This document shows positions 44,701 through 55,810 of a DNA stretch of 64,000 bases, one piece after another. The translations under genes and the position numbers were made by a program. Every line of letters begins with the position of its first letter. Within the stretch, counting starts at the first letter, position 1. This stretch comes from Skeletonema tropicum (Eukaryota > Bacillariophyta > Thalassiosirophyceae > Thalassiosirales > Thalassiosiraceae), in the NCBI GenBank assembly GCA_037178625.1, contig CM074128.1, positions 1,922,001-1,986,000 of the forward strand. Direction: 5' to 3'. The notes beneath the pieces were generated by a model. That model saw nothing but the letters and a program-made list of their open reading frames with translations, was not told where the DNA came from and did no database searches.

Positions 44701-45086
44701 ACTTTATCAACACCATTATCTTCCCTGGAAGTCTTTGTCCTTCTCTTCATGCACTTGTTGATGCTTCCTACAATTGGTCCACTTTATCCCTTGAACATAT
44801 TGATAATATTGGACTTCACTACGCTGAGACATTGGCTGAGTGGCGACGAAGGTTCAACGGGAAAGAGGATGTAGTGCGGAAGATGGGTTTTGATGATGTC
44901 TTCTTGCGTGTATGGAACTACTACTTAACTTACTGCGAAGCTGGGTTCAGAAGTCAAACTGAGAACTGTCTGATTTTGGTCTTTTCTCGTCCAGGAAATA
45001 AAGCATTGATTCCCCTATGCGAGAGCAGAGCTGTGACTCAAATGGATAGCTTGACCAAGGAGGAGGTAGATGCTTGGTTGGAGTAG
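41772..45086 (+). CDS. FAD oxidoreductase-cyclopropane fatty acid synthase fusion, copy A (unit 2)
   Basis: Exons 41772-44537 and 44652-45086, intron 114 bp, 1066 aa. Identical in translation to copy A of unit 1 at 23134-26448, including N76, R130, R559 and S949. Confidence 0.92.
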
Positions 45087-45821
45087 AAGGGTGTTTGGTT
45101 TTGTGGTTAGAGACTGACAAATTGTTGTATGTATGTGTGTACAAAATATTTAAATGCTAAGTAGTAGCTAGATCCCGCATTGGCTACTTGTTATGTATCT
45201 TTATTCTGTCACTCTTTACATTGTACTTTTGTACTCTAGAGACCTGACTTTTTCTGCAGATCGCAGATCCCTTTTCAAGGTGAAGAGAAAAAGTAATCCG
45301 CAAAGGCACATTGGCAGAAATAAACAAGCTCACCTCGTTTGTTGAATGCGAACTACCTCATTAAGCCCAAAATGTCTTTTTCAATAGTATAGAACTCATT
45401 GCTCATTGTTCTTGAAGTATCTAAATGCAAGAGCTCTTCAAGAGAAGGCAGAGATCTCAGCTCGACAAGAAGAAGACTTTGTGAAGTTGTCAGTGGTCAC
45501 ATCCAATGCCTGTGGGAATATTGAGATGACTAACTTTCGAACCATATCATATGGGAGCTTGCTTAGCGTGATCACCGAAGGAAACACAAAGGATAGTTCT
45601 CTTCGCCTCTTGCTTGATTTTACATTCTAATATACGTCGGAATTCAGTGCGTAATGAGTGAGCACAGTATCTTTTATCAATCATCGATGCGATCCTACGG
45701 TAGCACAGAAAAAACCTACAGCCTCATCCCTCTATCAATGCAGAAGCTGCAGCCAATCTAATAGAGAGCTACGAAGAAAGAAGTATTCAACAAATGTAAA
45801 TTTAGGCACGTAAATTTAGGC
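45087..45821. other. Spacer between tandem CFAS-fusion genes (unit 2)
   Basis: Same as 26449-27183, including the domainless open frame and the 14-bp GTAAATTTAGGCA tandem repeat abutting the next ATG. Confidence 0.5.
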
Positions 45822-48800
45822 ATGCCAGATAAACCCAAAAGCATCGCCGTCATCGGTGGAGGGGTCTCCGGCCTCGCTGCGGCGTGGCATCTTCAAACTC
45901 AATCCAAGCCCAACTCGGTTGATGTGCACATTTATGAATCCGCTAGTCGCTTAGGCGGCCATGCTCACACCATCACGCTGGATACTGAAAAGATGACAAG
46001 CAGAGACTACGTGAATGGCAATGGTGCTAGCAACGGCGCCTTAGCTAAAGCCACCGTAGAAGAAGAGAAGAAAGAGGAGGATGCATCATCATCTGCGGAG
46101 GCAAATCAACAGAACAACAAACACGAAGTAGATATCGACGTAGGGTTCATGGTCTACAATGATGCCAACTACCCCAATATGACCAACTGGTTCAAAGAAA
46201 TGGGCGTCCAAGGAGAAGGTACCGATATGTCGCTCTCGATCTCACTCGATCAGGGCAAAACGGTGGAATGGTGCAGTGACTCGTTGCAAGGGGTGTTTGC
46301 CAATCCGATGCAAGCCATCAAGCCGGAGTTCTACACCTTCTTGCGTGATTTGATGCATTTCAACAAGCATGCGGGTGAGCTGCTGCTCTTGCCTGAGGAT
46401 CATCCTTCTCGTCAGGTGACTATTGGAGAATATCTCAACAAAGAAGGATATTCGGAAGCATTTGCCAGTTACTATCTAGTGCCCATGATGGCAGCATTGT
46501 GGTCTGCATCGGTTGAAAACGTCATGGCCTTCCCGGCAAGCTCCTTGATTGAGTTCATGTGCAATCATAGGATGCTGCAGCTGTTTGATCGTCCACAGTG
46601 GCAGACTCCTGCAGGAAGGAGTATCCAGTACACATCTAAGGTAGCAGATATCATGGGTAAGAATGCTCACACTTCGACACCAATTTTGAAGCTGAACAAG
46701 ATTACAAAGGAAGATGGATCGTGTTCTTACGAGCTGTTCACTTCCGATGACAAGTCGTGTGGTGTGTTTGATGATGTTGTCTTTGCTTGTCACTCTCCCG
46801 AGGCAGTCAAAATCCTAAGCAGTGACGAAAGCGGAGCTGTCGATCCCAATCTCATTGAAGCGCTGGAGAAAATTGAATATGGAGACAATGTAGTGTACGT
46901 CCATTCTGATCCTGCTCTCATGCCGAAGCGAAAGGCCGCATGGGGCAGCTGGAATTGCATGGGAAAGAGTGAATTCTTGTCTACTCACCGTCAGCAGGAT
47001 GGATCTGGAAACAAGAAGAAGGAGGCTATGGAAGGAGCGGCATCTGGCTTTGGAAACACGTTGAAGGAAGAAACTGACGCTCAACATCTGGAGGGAGAAA
47101 ATGGACGAATGCGTGCTGTGTATGTCACGTATTACATCAATCGCCTTCAGAACCTCGCGACGTCTACAGATGTGTTTGTTTCGTTGAATCCTCACACTGC
47201 ACCCAAGCCTGAGACGGTCTACCGACGCCAAATCATGGCCCATCCACAGTTTACACGAGAAACACTTGATGGAAGGAAGGAAATAAAGGACAAGTTTCAG
47301 GGAAAGGATGGGCTTTGGTTCTGTGGAGCATACATGGGATATGGATTCCATGAGGACGGCTGCAGGGCTGGGTTTCAAGTTGCGACAGCTATCAATCAAG
47401 TCCCATTGCCATGGGCTAACTACGAAGAGGGCCAGTTGGTTTTGCCCACACCAGATTTGGCCAAAGTCACTTTCGAACAGAACAACAGCTTCTTCTGTCG
47501 CTTGAAACATTTCCTTACCTATCGAGTGCCAGTGGCAGTGTGCAAAGCATTTGTAGTTCGTTTCCTCAAAGCTGCCATCACGAAAGGCGAGCTGGTATTG
47601 AAATTGAACGATGGATCTCTCTTGTCGTTCGGCGACTCAAGTCCGTGCGGAGCGGATGCCCATCCAGTCACTGCACGAGTCTTTGATGATTGGTTCTTTG
47701 TAAAGATTGCTACTGAATATGATTTGGGTCTGGCAAGGTCATACATGAGTGGTCAATTCGTCGTAGAGGCTTTAGAGAAGGAAGAAGATTACCCCTGGAC
47801 TCTTGGGACTCCAAAAGGTGAAGTGAATAAAGTCATCGGTGATCCAGTAGGGCTCACTCGTCTGTTCCTGCTATTTGTAGGCAATCGCGATATCGGCACA
47901 GTTGGAGTTCGTTCATCGAAGCAGCACACATACGGCAACGCTCTCGCCAATGCTTCTGGGCTTGCCATCTCCAAAATAGGCTCGATGTTGAACTACTTGA
48001 AATTCAAGATCTTCATGGACAATTCGGAGAAGGGAGGTAGCTTGAAGAATATTCATGCGCACTACGACATCTCAAATGATTTGTTCCGCACGTTTCTGGA
48101 CAAGGAAACCTTGATGTATTCGTCTGCGATCTATGATGCGGTTGCTCAGCCTCCTGCGTTGATGGGGCAACCTTCTCCTGGACTTCGATTCAAGGGTACT
48201 CTTGAAGAAGCTCAGTGGAGAAAGTTGGACACGCTTTGCGATAGGGCACAGATAAAGCCAGGTCAGACTTTCCTTGATATTGGTTTCGGTTGGGGCGGGC
48301 TCTCTATTCACGCGGCAAAGAAGTATGGTTGCAAAGTCACGGGTATCACTCTGAGTGTTGAACAAAAGGCTTTGGCTGAAGAGCGAGTCGAGAAGGAAGG
48401 CTTGGGTCACCTGATCAACTTCGAAGTGGTTGACTACCGCATCTTTGCACGAAGGCCGGAAAATCAAGGCAAGTTTGATCGTGTCATTTCCTGCGAAATG
48501 ATCGAAGCAGTAGGCCATGAGCATTTGGGCGAGTTCTTTTGGGCAGTTGAACAAGTTCTCAAGTATGATGGTGTGTTGGTAATGGAGGTAAGGTTATCTC
48601 TGCATATACCCTTTTTGCCAGCTGGCCGCGGACTGTGATGCGCTTATCGATTATGCAATGCAATGCATTTACCCACCTTTCTTCTTCTTTTTACTGTACA
48701 GGCAATCACTACTCCAGAAGCTCGGTATGAGACTTACTTGAGGTCTACGGACTTTATCAACACCATTATCTTCCCTGGAGGTATTTGTCCTTCTCTTCAT

Positions 48801-49136
48801 GCACTTGTTGATGCTTCCTACAAGTGGTCCACTTTATCCCTTGAACATATTGATAATATTGGACTTCACTACGCTGAGTCATTGGCTGAGTGGCGACGAA
48901 GGTTCAACGGGAAAGAGGATGTAGTGCGGAAGATGGGTTTTGATGATGTCTTCTTGCGTGTATGGAACTACTACTTAACTTACTGCGAAGCTGGGTTCAG
49001 AAGTCAAACTGAGAACTGTCTGATTTTGGTCTTTTCTCGTCCAGGAAATAAAGCATTGATTCCCCTATGCGAGAGCAGAGCTGTGACTCAAATGGATAGC
49101 TTGACCAAGGAGGAGGTAGATGCTTGGTTGGAGTAG
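45822..49136 (+). CDS. FAD oxidoreductase-cyclopropane fatty acid synthase fusion, copy B (unit 2)
   Basis: Exons 45822-48587 and 48702-49136, intron 114 bp, 1066 aa. Identical in translation to copy B of unit 1 at 27184-30498 (K76, Q130, C559, G949). The A and B types therefore alternate A-B-A-B along the chromosome, as expected if the gene pair formed first and the 18.6-kb block duplicated later. Confidence 0.92.
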
Positions 49137-50991
49137 AAGGGTGTTTGGTTTTGTGGTTAGAGACTGACAAATTGTTGTAGGTATGTGTGTACAAAATATT
49201 ATATAAATGCTAAGTAGTAGCTAGATCCCGCCTTGGCTACTTGTTATGTATCTTCATTTTGTCACTCTTTATATTTTACTTTTGTACTCTAGAGAGACCT
49301 GACTTTTTCTGCAGATCGCAGATACCTTTTCAAGGAAAAGAGAAAAAGTAATCCGCAAAGGCACATTGGCAGAAATACACAAGCTCATCTCGTTTGTTGA
49401 GTGCGAACTACCTACAATAAAAGCCCAAAATGTCTATATGCTACATGTAGTACGTTTCATCCCCAGGTACGATAGCCTTGGGCCTTGGCCCAGGCCATAG
49501 CGCCCAGCCCATTGCTCGCTGTTGAACTGCTGATTTTTCCTTTCTCCCAGCTCCCATGACTCCCAGCTCCCAGCCCCGCCACACCGGTCCAAAATGGTCA
49601 TAATCCCTTAACCAGAAGATGCCCACACCCCGGATCCACCCCGGGTGGCGTCTTTACCACGTAACTATGTCAATAATAGGTCGATTCTTTTGGTTCAAAG
49701 ACCAACAACCTTCCATTTAGTTAGTTTAGAACGCCTCTGCAACGTGACATGGTGGTATTCCGACCATTCTCCAAGATATTGGGGGTACTAATTCATTAGC
49801 ACTGGCATCGTCGGCCCGGGTTGCTCGGCCATCACGCATCACACACTAACAAAAAACATCTCCTCCATGACGAATCCGACGGCAAACCATGGTACTATTG
49901 GGCCAACATTCCCAAAATCAACGTAAACAACACAGTGCCTGACCTCATTTTTTATGCAGATTCCGATTCTGTAAGCGGTGGCGTCGTTGTGATGGTATAC
50001 GGCTCTAACCGCCAGAGACACAAAATCTGCACATGCCGGGCAACATCATGACATACTCATATTTAATAGATTTCGGCTATTTAATAGCCATGGTGCATTG
50101 CAGACACCTTCTGAATACTATGATGATTGATTATTATTATCAGTTTTATTGATTACATAAAAATTAGACGTAATAATTGAGTAGTAGGTCAAATCATCCG
50201 CTGTTGCTTTGATCCCATCGGGTAGGAATGGTGCTGTTAGGAGTCATATGATACCCTGAAACCACTGTATAATGCTCGCAACAGATGGCTATTGGTGTTG
50301 TGTGGTGAAAAGGCCCCCAACTTGCAGGATGAATACACTCAATATCACTTCAAATACTCGTGTATGTGATTGCATTCGGCTCTTCATTTTCCACCAAAAT
50401 ATGCTACATATCAACCAGTCCAATAATGTCGTAGCCGCAATGAAATAGAGATATCTAGACCAACCACGTTGATTGTTATATTATAGTCATCACCTCACAG
50501 ACTTTTGGCACCCTCTCATTTCATTTTCTGTCAGATATATGCATTCTCCTTTTTGATGTATTTTGTGGAAATTATCAATTTTCAACTACTGTATTCACCA
50601 TGCCACTACATGCGCCATAGAACACCCCGACACACTCTAGAGGGGATCGATCGCCGCTTAATAGAATATAGATGGCGTCTGCAAACCAGTTCAGGGGCAG
50701 AGCAGCTCCAACTATTCATCTGAAGACCATATTGGAAGTGCATCATCACACCGATGTCAAAGCGCAATTTTCCGGCACCTCTACTTTGGTGTCATAATAA
50801 GTAGCGATGGCGTGGATCGATGTCCACCTGAGGACACCACTTCATAGAAAGGCTATTGGAGAGGGAGTTGCTGCAGTTGGGCTGTCTAATTTTATGTGTA
50901 GCTAGTGTTGTTGATGTCGGCACGTACGGGGTCGAGGTGCGCCATGGTGATCGCTGGTGATTTTTTTCATTATCCCCTGGGCATCTTCTGG

Positions 50992-52562
50992 TTAAGGCGG
51001 TTATTATGCTTATTTTCGTACTATTCCTCCGTATGTATAATTAGTCGAGTCAAAATCCATCTCCACTCTAAAATCTCAAAACCACGATGGCCACCATGTT
51101 ATTCCGCTGCACTCCTACATAGTGGTAACTCTGCCGCTGCCAAAGATAATTACACGCCTGTGCCATTTCCGCAAAGCCAATCGCCTCCGATTCCTTAAAC
51201 GCCAAATATTATGCGACAAGGCCATTGGGGATACATCATTATAACTATTCAACGCAGCCCCCGCCCTCCACTGCACCCGGTAATCTCTCCCCCAATCCAC
51301 GCTGATTCACCGCGCTAGTAAATCGCGATTTTATTCTAGCTCCTATGTGCGTTATTTCTTACCTTAAGTTAGCTACCGTACCCTTACACAAGCTACCGTA
51401 CATCAAAAAACCATCATGACCATGGCATCCGACAGCGTAGACGCCGTCGCCTATATCTCAGCTAATACCAAGTCCCTAATTAAGTTTGATAGATTAAATC
51501 GCTTCTATTAATATATAATAACAAGATTATTTGGTCAGTACATTAACAATTACGACGAGAGGCCGTTCGAATAGGGGGTCAAATGTTGTGATGATGCGTC
51601 GATTTTTGACCGCAAGGCAGTGCATCGAGAGACTTTGGGGGTGGCTGTGGCAATGATACTTGGTCGGTACATTCAAATAAATATATTATATCGATCAGCC
51701 AAGTGTCATCGCTGTAGAAATCCTCGAAAACCCTTTCAAGGACCGACATGGTGCAGGAATTCGGCGTCGTCACCTGTGTGCTGAAAATGCGCTCTAGCTC
51801 TCTCAATATTGCTTATGATCATGGAACTAATGGCCTAAATCGCTTGCTATGATGTTTATGAAGACAATAAGGCCGGTAGTTCCATGATGATCAGCACTTC
51901 CTAAGGTACTAGGGTACGCCGAATAATCACCATGGAGGTGGTTTTTTTGTGCGGTGGGTGTTGGTGAAAATGGTTGATTTTGTATGTAGGTATGTAGATA
52001 AGCAATATTACCATCCAACTTTACCGTACCACCACTTTCACTTAAAATCGCGCTGTGAATCAGCGTGAATCTTGACCTCCCTGTGCATGGGCATTAACGA
52101 CGTTTACGTGCCAATGCCCTCCTCATTGGATTGAGTATCGATATGCTTGTTTATTGTTGGCATTACTATCCTTAAACCTGGAGGGGCTCGGGCTGGTCCC
52201 GAAGAAGCCTGTGTGGCCTGCCGGGAACTAACTGGTCGACGGATGTGGAAAGCGAACGCCTGGTACCTCTAGAGATAGAGGTACTAGCATTACGGGATTA
52301 GTGCCGACCTACTAAATTGCGTTTTAGTGGCCGAATTTCGTAAATTACGTTACAGACGCCGTTGCCGCACCCCGATCAAAAAATCCTTCTAGGGTCACCT
52401 TAGCTGGCTACTACGCTGATGCTGCCATAGGGGTTGCTTTTATCATGGTGCCGCGCGCCGCTCTAAGTGGTGGTGGATGAAACGCCTTTATTGGGATTAC
52501 TTTCTAATAAATGCTTTTAACGTAGGAATAGTAGAAAAAAATAAGCATCATAACCGCCTTAA
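50992..52562. mobile_element. Inverted-repeat element with TTAA at both ends (unit 2)
   Basis: Counterpart of 32354-34129 with a single left end, so 1571 bp instead of 1776 bp. Same TTAAGGCGG left end and CCGCCTTAA right end. Confidence 0.55.
51818..51888. repeat. Foldback element E1' (unit 2)
   Basis: Exact copy of the foldback at 33385-33455, carried by the segmental duplication. Confidence 0.75.
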
Positions 52563-53444
52563 TTAGTTTTTCCATTTTAACTTTTCGTCAAGTATTTTTG
52601 CAACTTTCGGGCATGCCCTCGGGGGCAGACTACATAGCATCAAGTAAGTACGTAAGATTATATACTTATTACCCATAGATTAGCTACCATCTATGACATT
52701 TCAACCATGACTTCCGGTTGTTTGAAGCCGATAGCTGCTGTGTAATGTATTAGAGTGCAAAATAGTAGCCAGAACAACCAAAGGATACCATGACAATGAT
52801 ATTCACGGTTGGAAGCGTCTATTCTGTGGATATCTAATACGATACAAACTTTATTTCTCAACAGTGTCAGTGAAAATAATGATGGATTACATTCTGGATG
52901 TAATTGTAATATCTATAATCAATAACAATCACTTAAAGCCAAGATTGATTCCTCAGCACTCGCATCAGTCTCTTCTTTTATTCTGTGACTTTGGCGTTGT
53001 CACAAGCTCCAGATACTCGTGATGGTGCAATTTTTTAATGAATGCAACATGCTGACTCCAAACCCCCACGTCGCAAGGCTCATGATTAATTGTCTTTCTG
53101 GGGTCTTTCGGTGTAACGGCACCAGATGCTATTGCAAGCACATGATAATTTTTCTTTCTATCAAGGGTGCCTGTTGATTGTTGAGTAAACCTACGTCACT
53201 TACCCTCCTTCGATCCAACATCTTTTTTAACTTCTGATATGCATCAAGTAGATAACTACGATTGACTCTGTTGATATTGCTATTGCCCTTTTCTATTTCG
53301 GTGATGATGGTCGCATGATGGATGCGCTATCGGCACTGCTCTTGAGGTAGGTGGTCTAGAGGGTGACAATCCACAGCAAGATCTTTTTTTACTCAACACA
53401 CGACACTGCTGCTGAAAATATTCTCTACATCGCTCAATTCTTAC

Positions 53445-53521
53445 AATTAGATGGACTTGATAGGTCTAATCGATTCAAAAGAAGTATAAGAGACGATTTA
53501 ATGTGTCAAGTCCATGTAATT
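53445..53521. repeat. Foldback element E2
   Basis: Arms 53445-53460 (AATTAGATGGACTTGA) and 53506-53521 (TCAAGTCCATGTAATT) pair over 16 bp with one mismatch. AATCG (53468-53472) / CGATT (53494-53498) continue the stem after symmetric 7-base gaps. The arm sequence is unrelated to those of E1 and E3, while flanks and part of the loop match E3. Confidence 0.72.
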
Positions 53522-53809
53522 CAACAATTCCTGAGGTACTAGCACATGTTGAAGTGGCGAAATGATATTTATTTCAGACATGACACATCTCCGTGTCGAA
53601 GGAGTTCTCGAAGCAGATCAGGGGAGCGGTACGTCTCTTTGGCCGCGGAGTTCCCATGTTACTAATCATTCACCGGTAGGATGTGCTCTCGGCACCGTCG
53701 ATGAAGAAATTCACCTAGAAAGAGCGTCGGTAGTGTTGACCCCATTGATTTCAACAACACACGACACTACCGTTGAAAATACTCTCTAGCTCTCTCAATA
53801 TTGATCGTG

Positions 53810-53880
53810 TACCCGGAACAAACAGACTAAATCGATTCTAAAGACGTATTAGAGACGATTTAATGTGTTTGTTCCGGGTA
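53810..53880. repeat. Foldback element E3
   Basis: A 71-nt hairpin. Arms TACCCGGAACAAACA (53810-53824) and its perfect complement (53866-53880); a symmetric 3-base loop; TAAATCG (53828-53834) / CGATTTA (53856-53862); a symmetric 2-base loop; TCTAA (53837-53841) / TTAGA (53849-53853); and a 7-base terminal loop AGACGTA. 27 base pairs in all. Confidence 0.8.
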
Positions 53881-54272
53881 GCCGACCACTCCCTGAGGTA
53901 CTAGCGTGCGACGAAGTATCGCCATGGTGGCAATGGAATTTGTGGATTTTGTGTGATGAGTGGCCGGCTAACAAAAATGGTTTGGTGATGTGTTCATGTA
54001 GGTAGTACCTGTAGGTACGAAATAATCACATATAATTACAAGGAGAAAGGGGGAAAAGAAAAATGAAGTTAAATGGGCTGTCGACTGGTGTGCCGCCCGC
54101 CCGCCGCCCCGTCCAGCCGTTGAAGGGTTGATTTGACATTTTCCTTCTGAATGCTACGTCGGAATTAGATGAAGTTTCCAGGAGTATCTTTGCAATCATT
54201 CATCTCGTTTGATTGCGTTCCTCTTTCCTCTTCCGCGACAGGACAACATTAGAAGTACTTATGATGTAGCCC

Positions 54273-55004
54273 ATGTTGTTGGCCCAAGGGAGCAAACACA
54301 GAGGGGTATTACAACATACACAAACTGGTAATGCCATGTCGACTAATTGGAGGGAAACGCTTTTCGTATGGGACGGAATCCTTTCAGAAGATGAGGATTC
54401 ATCGAAGGGAGAAGGAGATCATGGATCAAATAATATCGGGCTGAAGTGGGAAGGGACTTGGGTTGGTTGTGAATCTGCTGATGCCGTTGCGGTGGAACCT
54501 CCAAAACGAGGAGCGTTTGAAAGAGACGTGTCATCGGCCCATTCTTTTGCAACCACTGGTGTTGTGTCTGAAAAAGATCCTGCTAACAATCTCTATCACA
54601 TATCCATGAGTGGCTCTTATGACTTGGGTGAAGGCAGCGACAAGAAGAAACATGCGGACGATGTACATGATATGTATCTTTCTCTACTCCGCTGGACTGG
54701 CAATCTTCGTGACCAAGCTGACAATTTAGTGTTCGCCTTGGGCAGCAATGAATTTGGAAAATTTATCTCGGTTGGGTGGCTGCGAGTCGGCAATAGGATT
54801 ACATTAGCGCGTAGATATCTAGACGATGGTGATTTGCGCTGCAAATGGGATATTGATGCATTGAAAAGTGCTGTACTCGAAGAAATTACAGCTACTGATG
54901 CAGGTGGGGAGATGACTTTGCGTATACCACCCTGGCAGTGTGCTGCAATGCATGCCGAGGCTGAGCAACCTTCCGCGAAAAGACAAAAGCAGGACCCTCA
55001 ATGA
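54273..55004 (+). CDS. Conserved-looking protein of unknown function
   Basis: 243 aa from the ATG at 54273; a second in-frame ATG (MSTNWRETLF, residue 22) may be the true start. Features: W-rich segments TLFVWDGILSED and LKWEGTWVG, a YHISMSGSYDLGEG strand, then LVFALGSNEFGKFISVGWLR. The G-x-N-x-F-G pattern with a following aromatic-Gly strand looks like a small beta-rich fold seen in algal hypothetical proteins. It ends in a basic tail (AKRQKQDPQ) that could be a nuclear signal. No catalytic motif; family not recognised. Confidence 0.65.
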   Translation: MLLAQGSKHRGVLQHTQTGNAMSTNWRETLFVWDGILSEDEDSSKGEGDHGSNNIGLKWEGTWVGCESADAVAVEPPKRGAFERDVSSAHSFATTGVVSEKDPANNLYHISMSGSYDLGEGSDKKKHADDVHDMYLSLLRWTGNLRDQADNLVFALGSNEFGKFISVGWLRVGNRITLARRYLDDGDLRCKWDIDALKSAVLEEITATDAGGEMTLRIPPWQCAAMHAEAEQPSAKRQKQDPQ

Positions 55005-55810
55005 GGCTGAAAAACTCTGCAAGAGCCACCGATCAAGACATTCACACGTGGCGAACTCATGGCATTAGATCATAATTTAGGCACATTTTCAATTCATCTT
55101 CACTATGTACAAACGCAAGGACCTTAGGACTCTTCTATCGAAGCGGCAATAGAATGGTCTAATTCTGTAGAAGTATATTTGGAAACAGGAATTGTAAAAA
55201 GTTATTCACCAAATAGACATTCGAGTTAGTAATTTATCAATAATTGAAAACTCCTTGTCGGTGTGAGGTATGAGGCTAACTTGGATCTTTTGCCTGCTTT
55301 CGTCAACTTCACATTCTAGATTGGTGCATATCTGAGCGTATGGCATTGTACAAATTGCTCTTCTTATGATAGCAGTATAACATTTTGTAGCATGGATGGT
55401 TCTTCTTGGTATTTCTTGAGGTTAAAGCATTTCCATGTATGAATTATGTAGAGATTTGAACTCTAACATTGTAACGTAACAGGACGCATTCTTGTCTTGA
55501 CCTTCGGATTTAAACTTCTTCGAGGGAGGTCTTCTGTAGAAAGACTTGAATGCGTCTATTCTTGACAATAATAGTTTGTGCAGTGCCACCTTTTCACATT
55601 CTTCGTGACTTCTATATCAATGAGACTCGCATTAAGATGTACATGTAGATAGCGGCAAAGTCTCCTCGACACACGAAATGACCACTGCAGCAGTGTGGCA
55701 ACTGCGCTCGAAAACAAGTGTAGCTATTATGTGCAAAGTGATACTTGTTGATGAACACAGAAGCTGACAGAGAGGTACACGATAATTTCTCTATTGGATG
55801 GTGTACTTCA
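55005..55810. other. AT-rich intergenic region, no gene seen
   Basis: About 800 bp between convergent genes. No open frame with a domain, no RNA gene and no clear repeat found. Confidence 0.5.

Larger units (their letters stand above)
34759..53192. repeat. 18.4-kb tandem segmental duplication, unit 2
   Basis: Second unit of the tandem duplication. It ends after AGTAAACCT at 53192, where single-copy sequence (ACGTCACTTACC) resumes. It lacks the second 205-bp unit found at 32549-32753. It carries full copies of the desaturase, the transposon, the TLC, methyltransferase and both CFAS-fusion genes, but only a 5'-truncated copy of the 155-aa gene. Confidence 0.95.
49137..53192. other. Gene-poor, repeat-rich region (unit 2)
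   Basis: Counterpart of 30499-34758 minus one 205-bp unit. It contains the 20-bp inverted-repeat segment (49606-50997), the TTAA-ended element (50992-52562) and foldback element E1' (51818-51888). No gene supported. Confidence 0.6.
53193..54272. other. Single-copy intergenic region holding two diverged foldback repeats
   Basis: No gene supported. Two diverged copies of a repeat of several hundred bases lie in direct orientation. Shared words include GCGCTATCGGCAC / GTGCTCTCGGCAC, CAACACACGACACT, then GAAAATA, CTCTCTAGCTC, AGACGATTTAATGTG and CTGAGGTACTAGC. Each carries its own hairpin, annotated separately. Confidence 0.6.
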
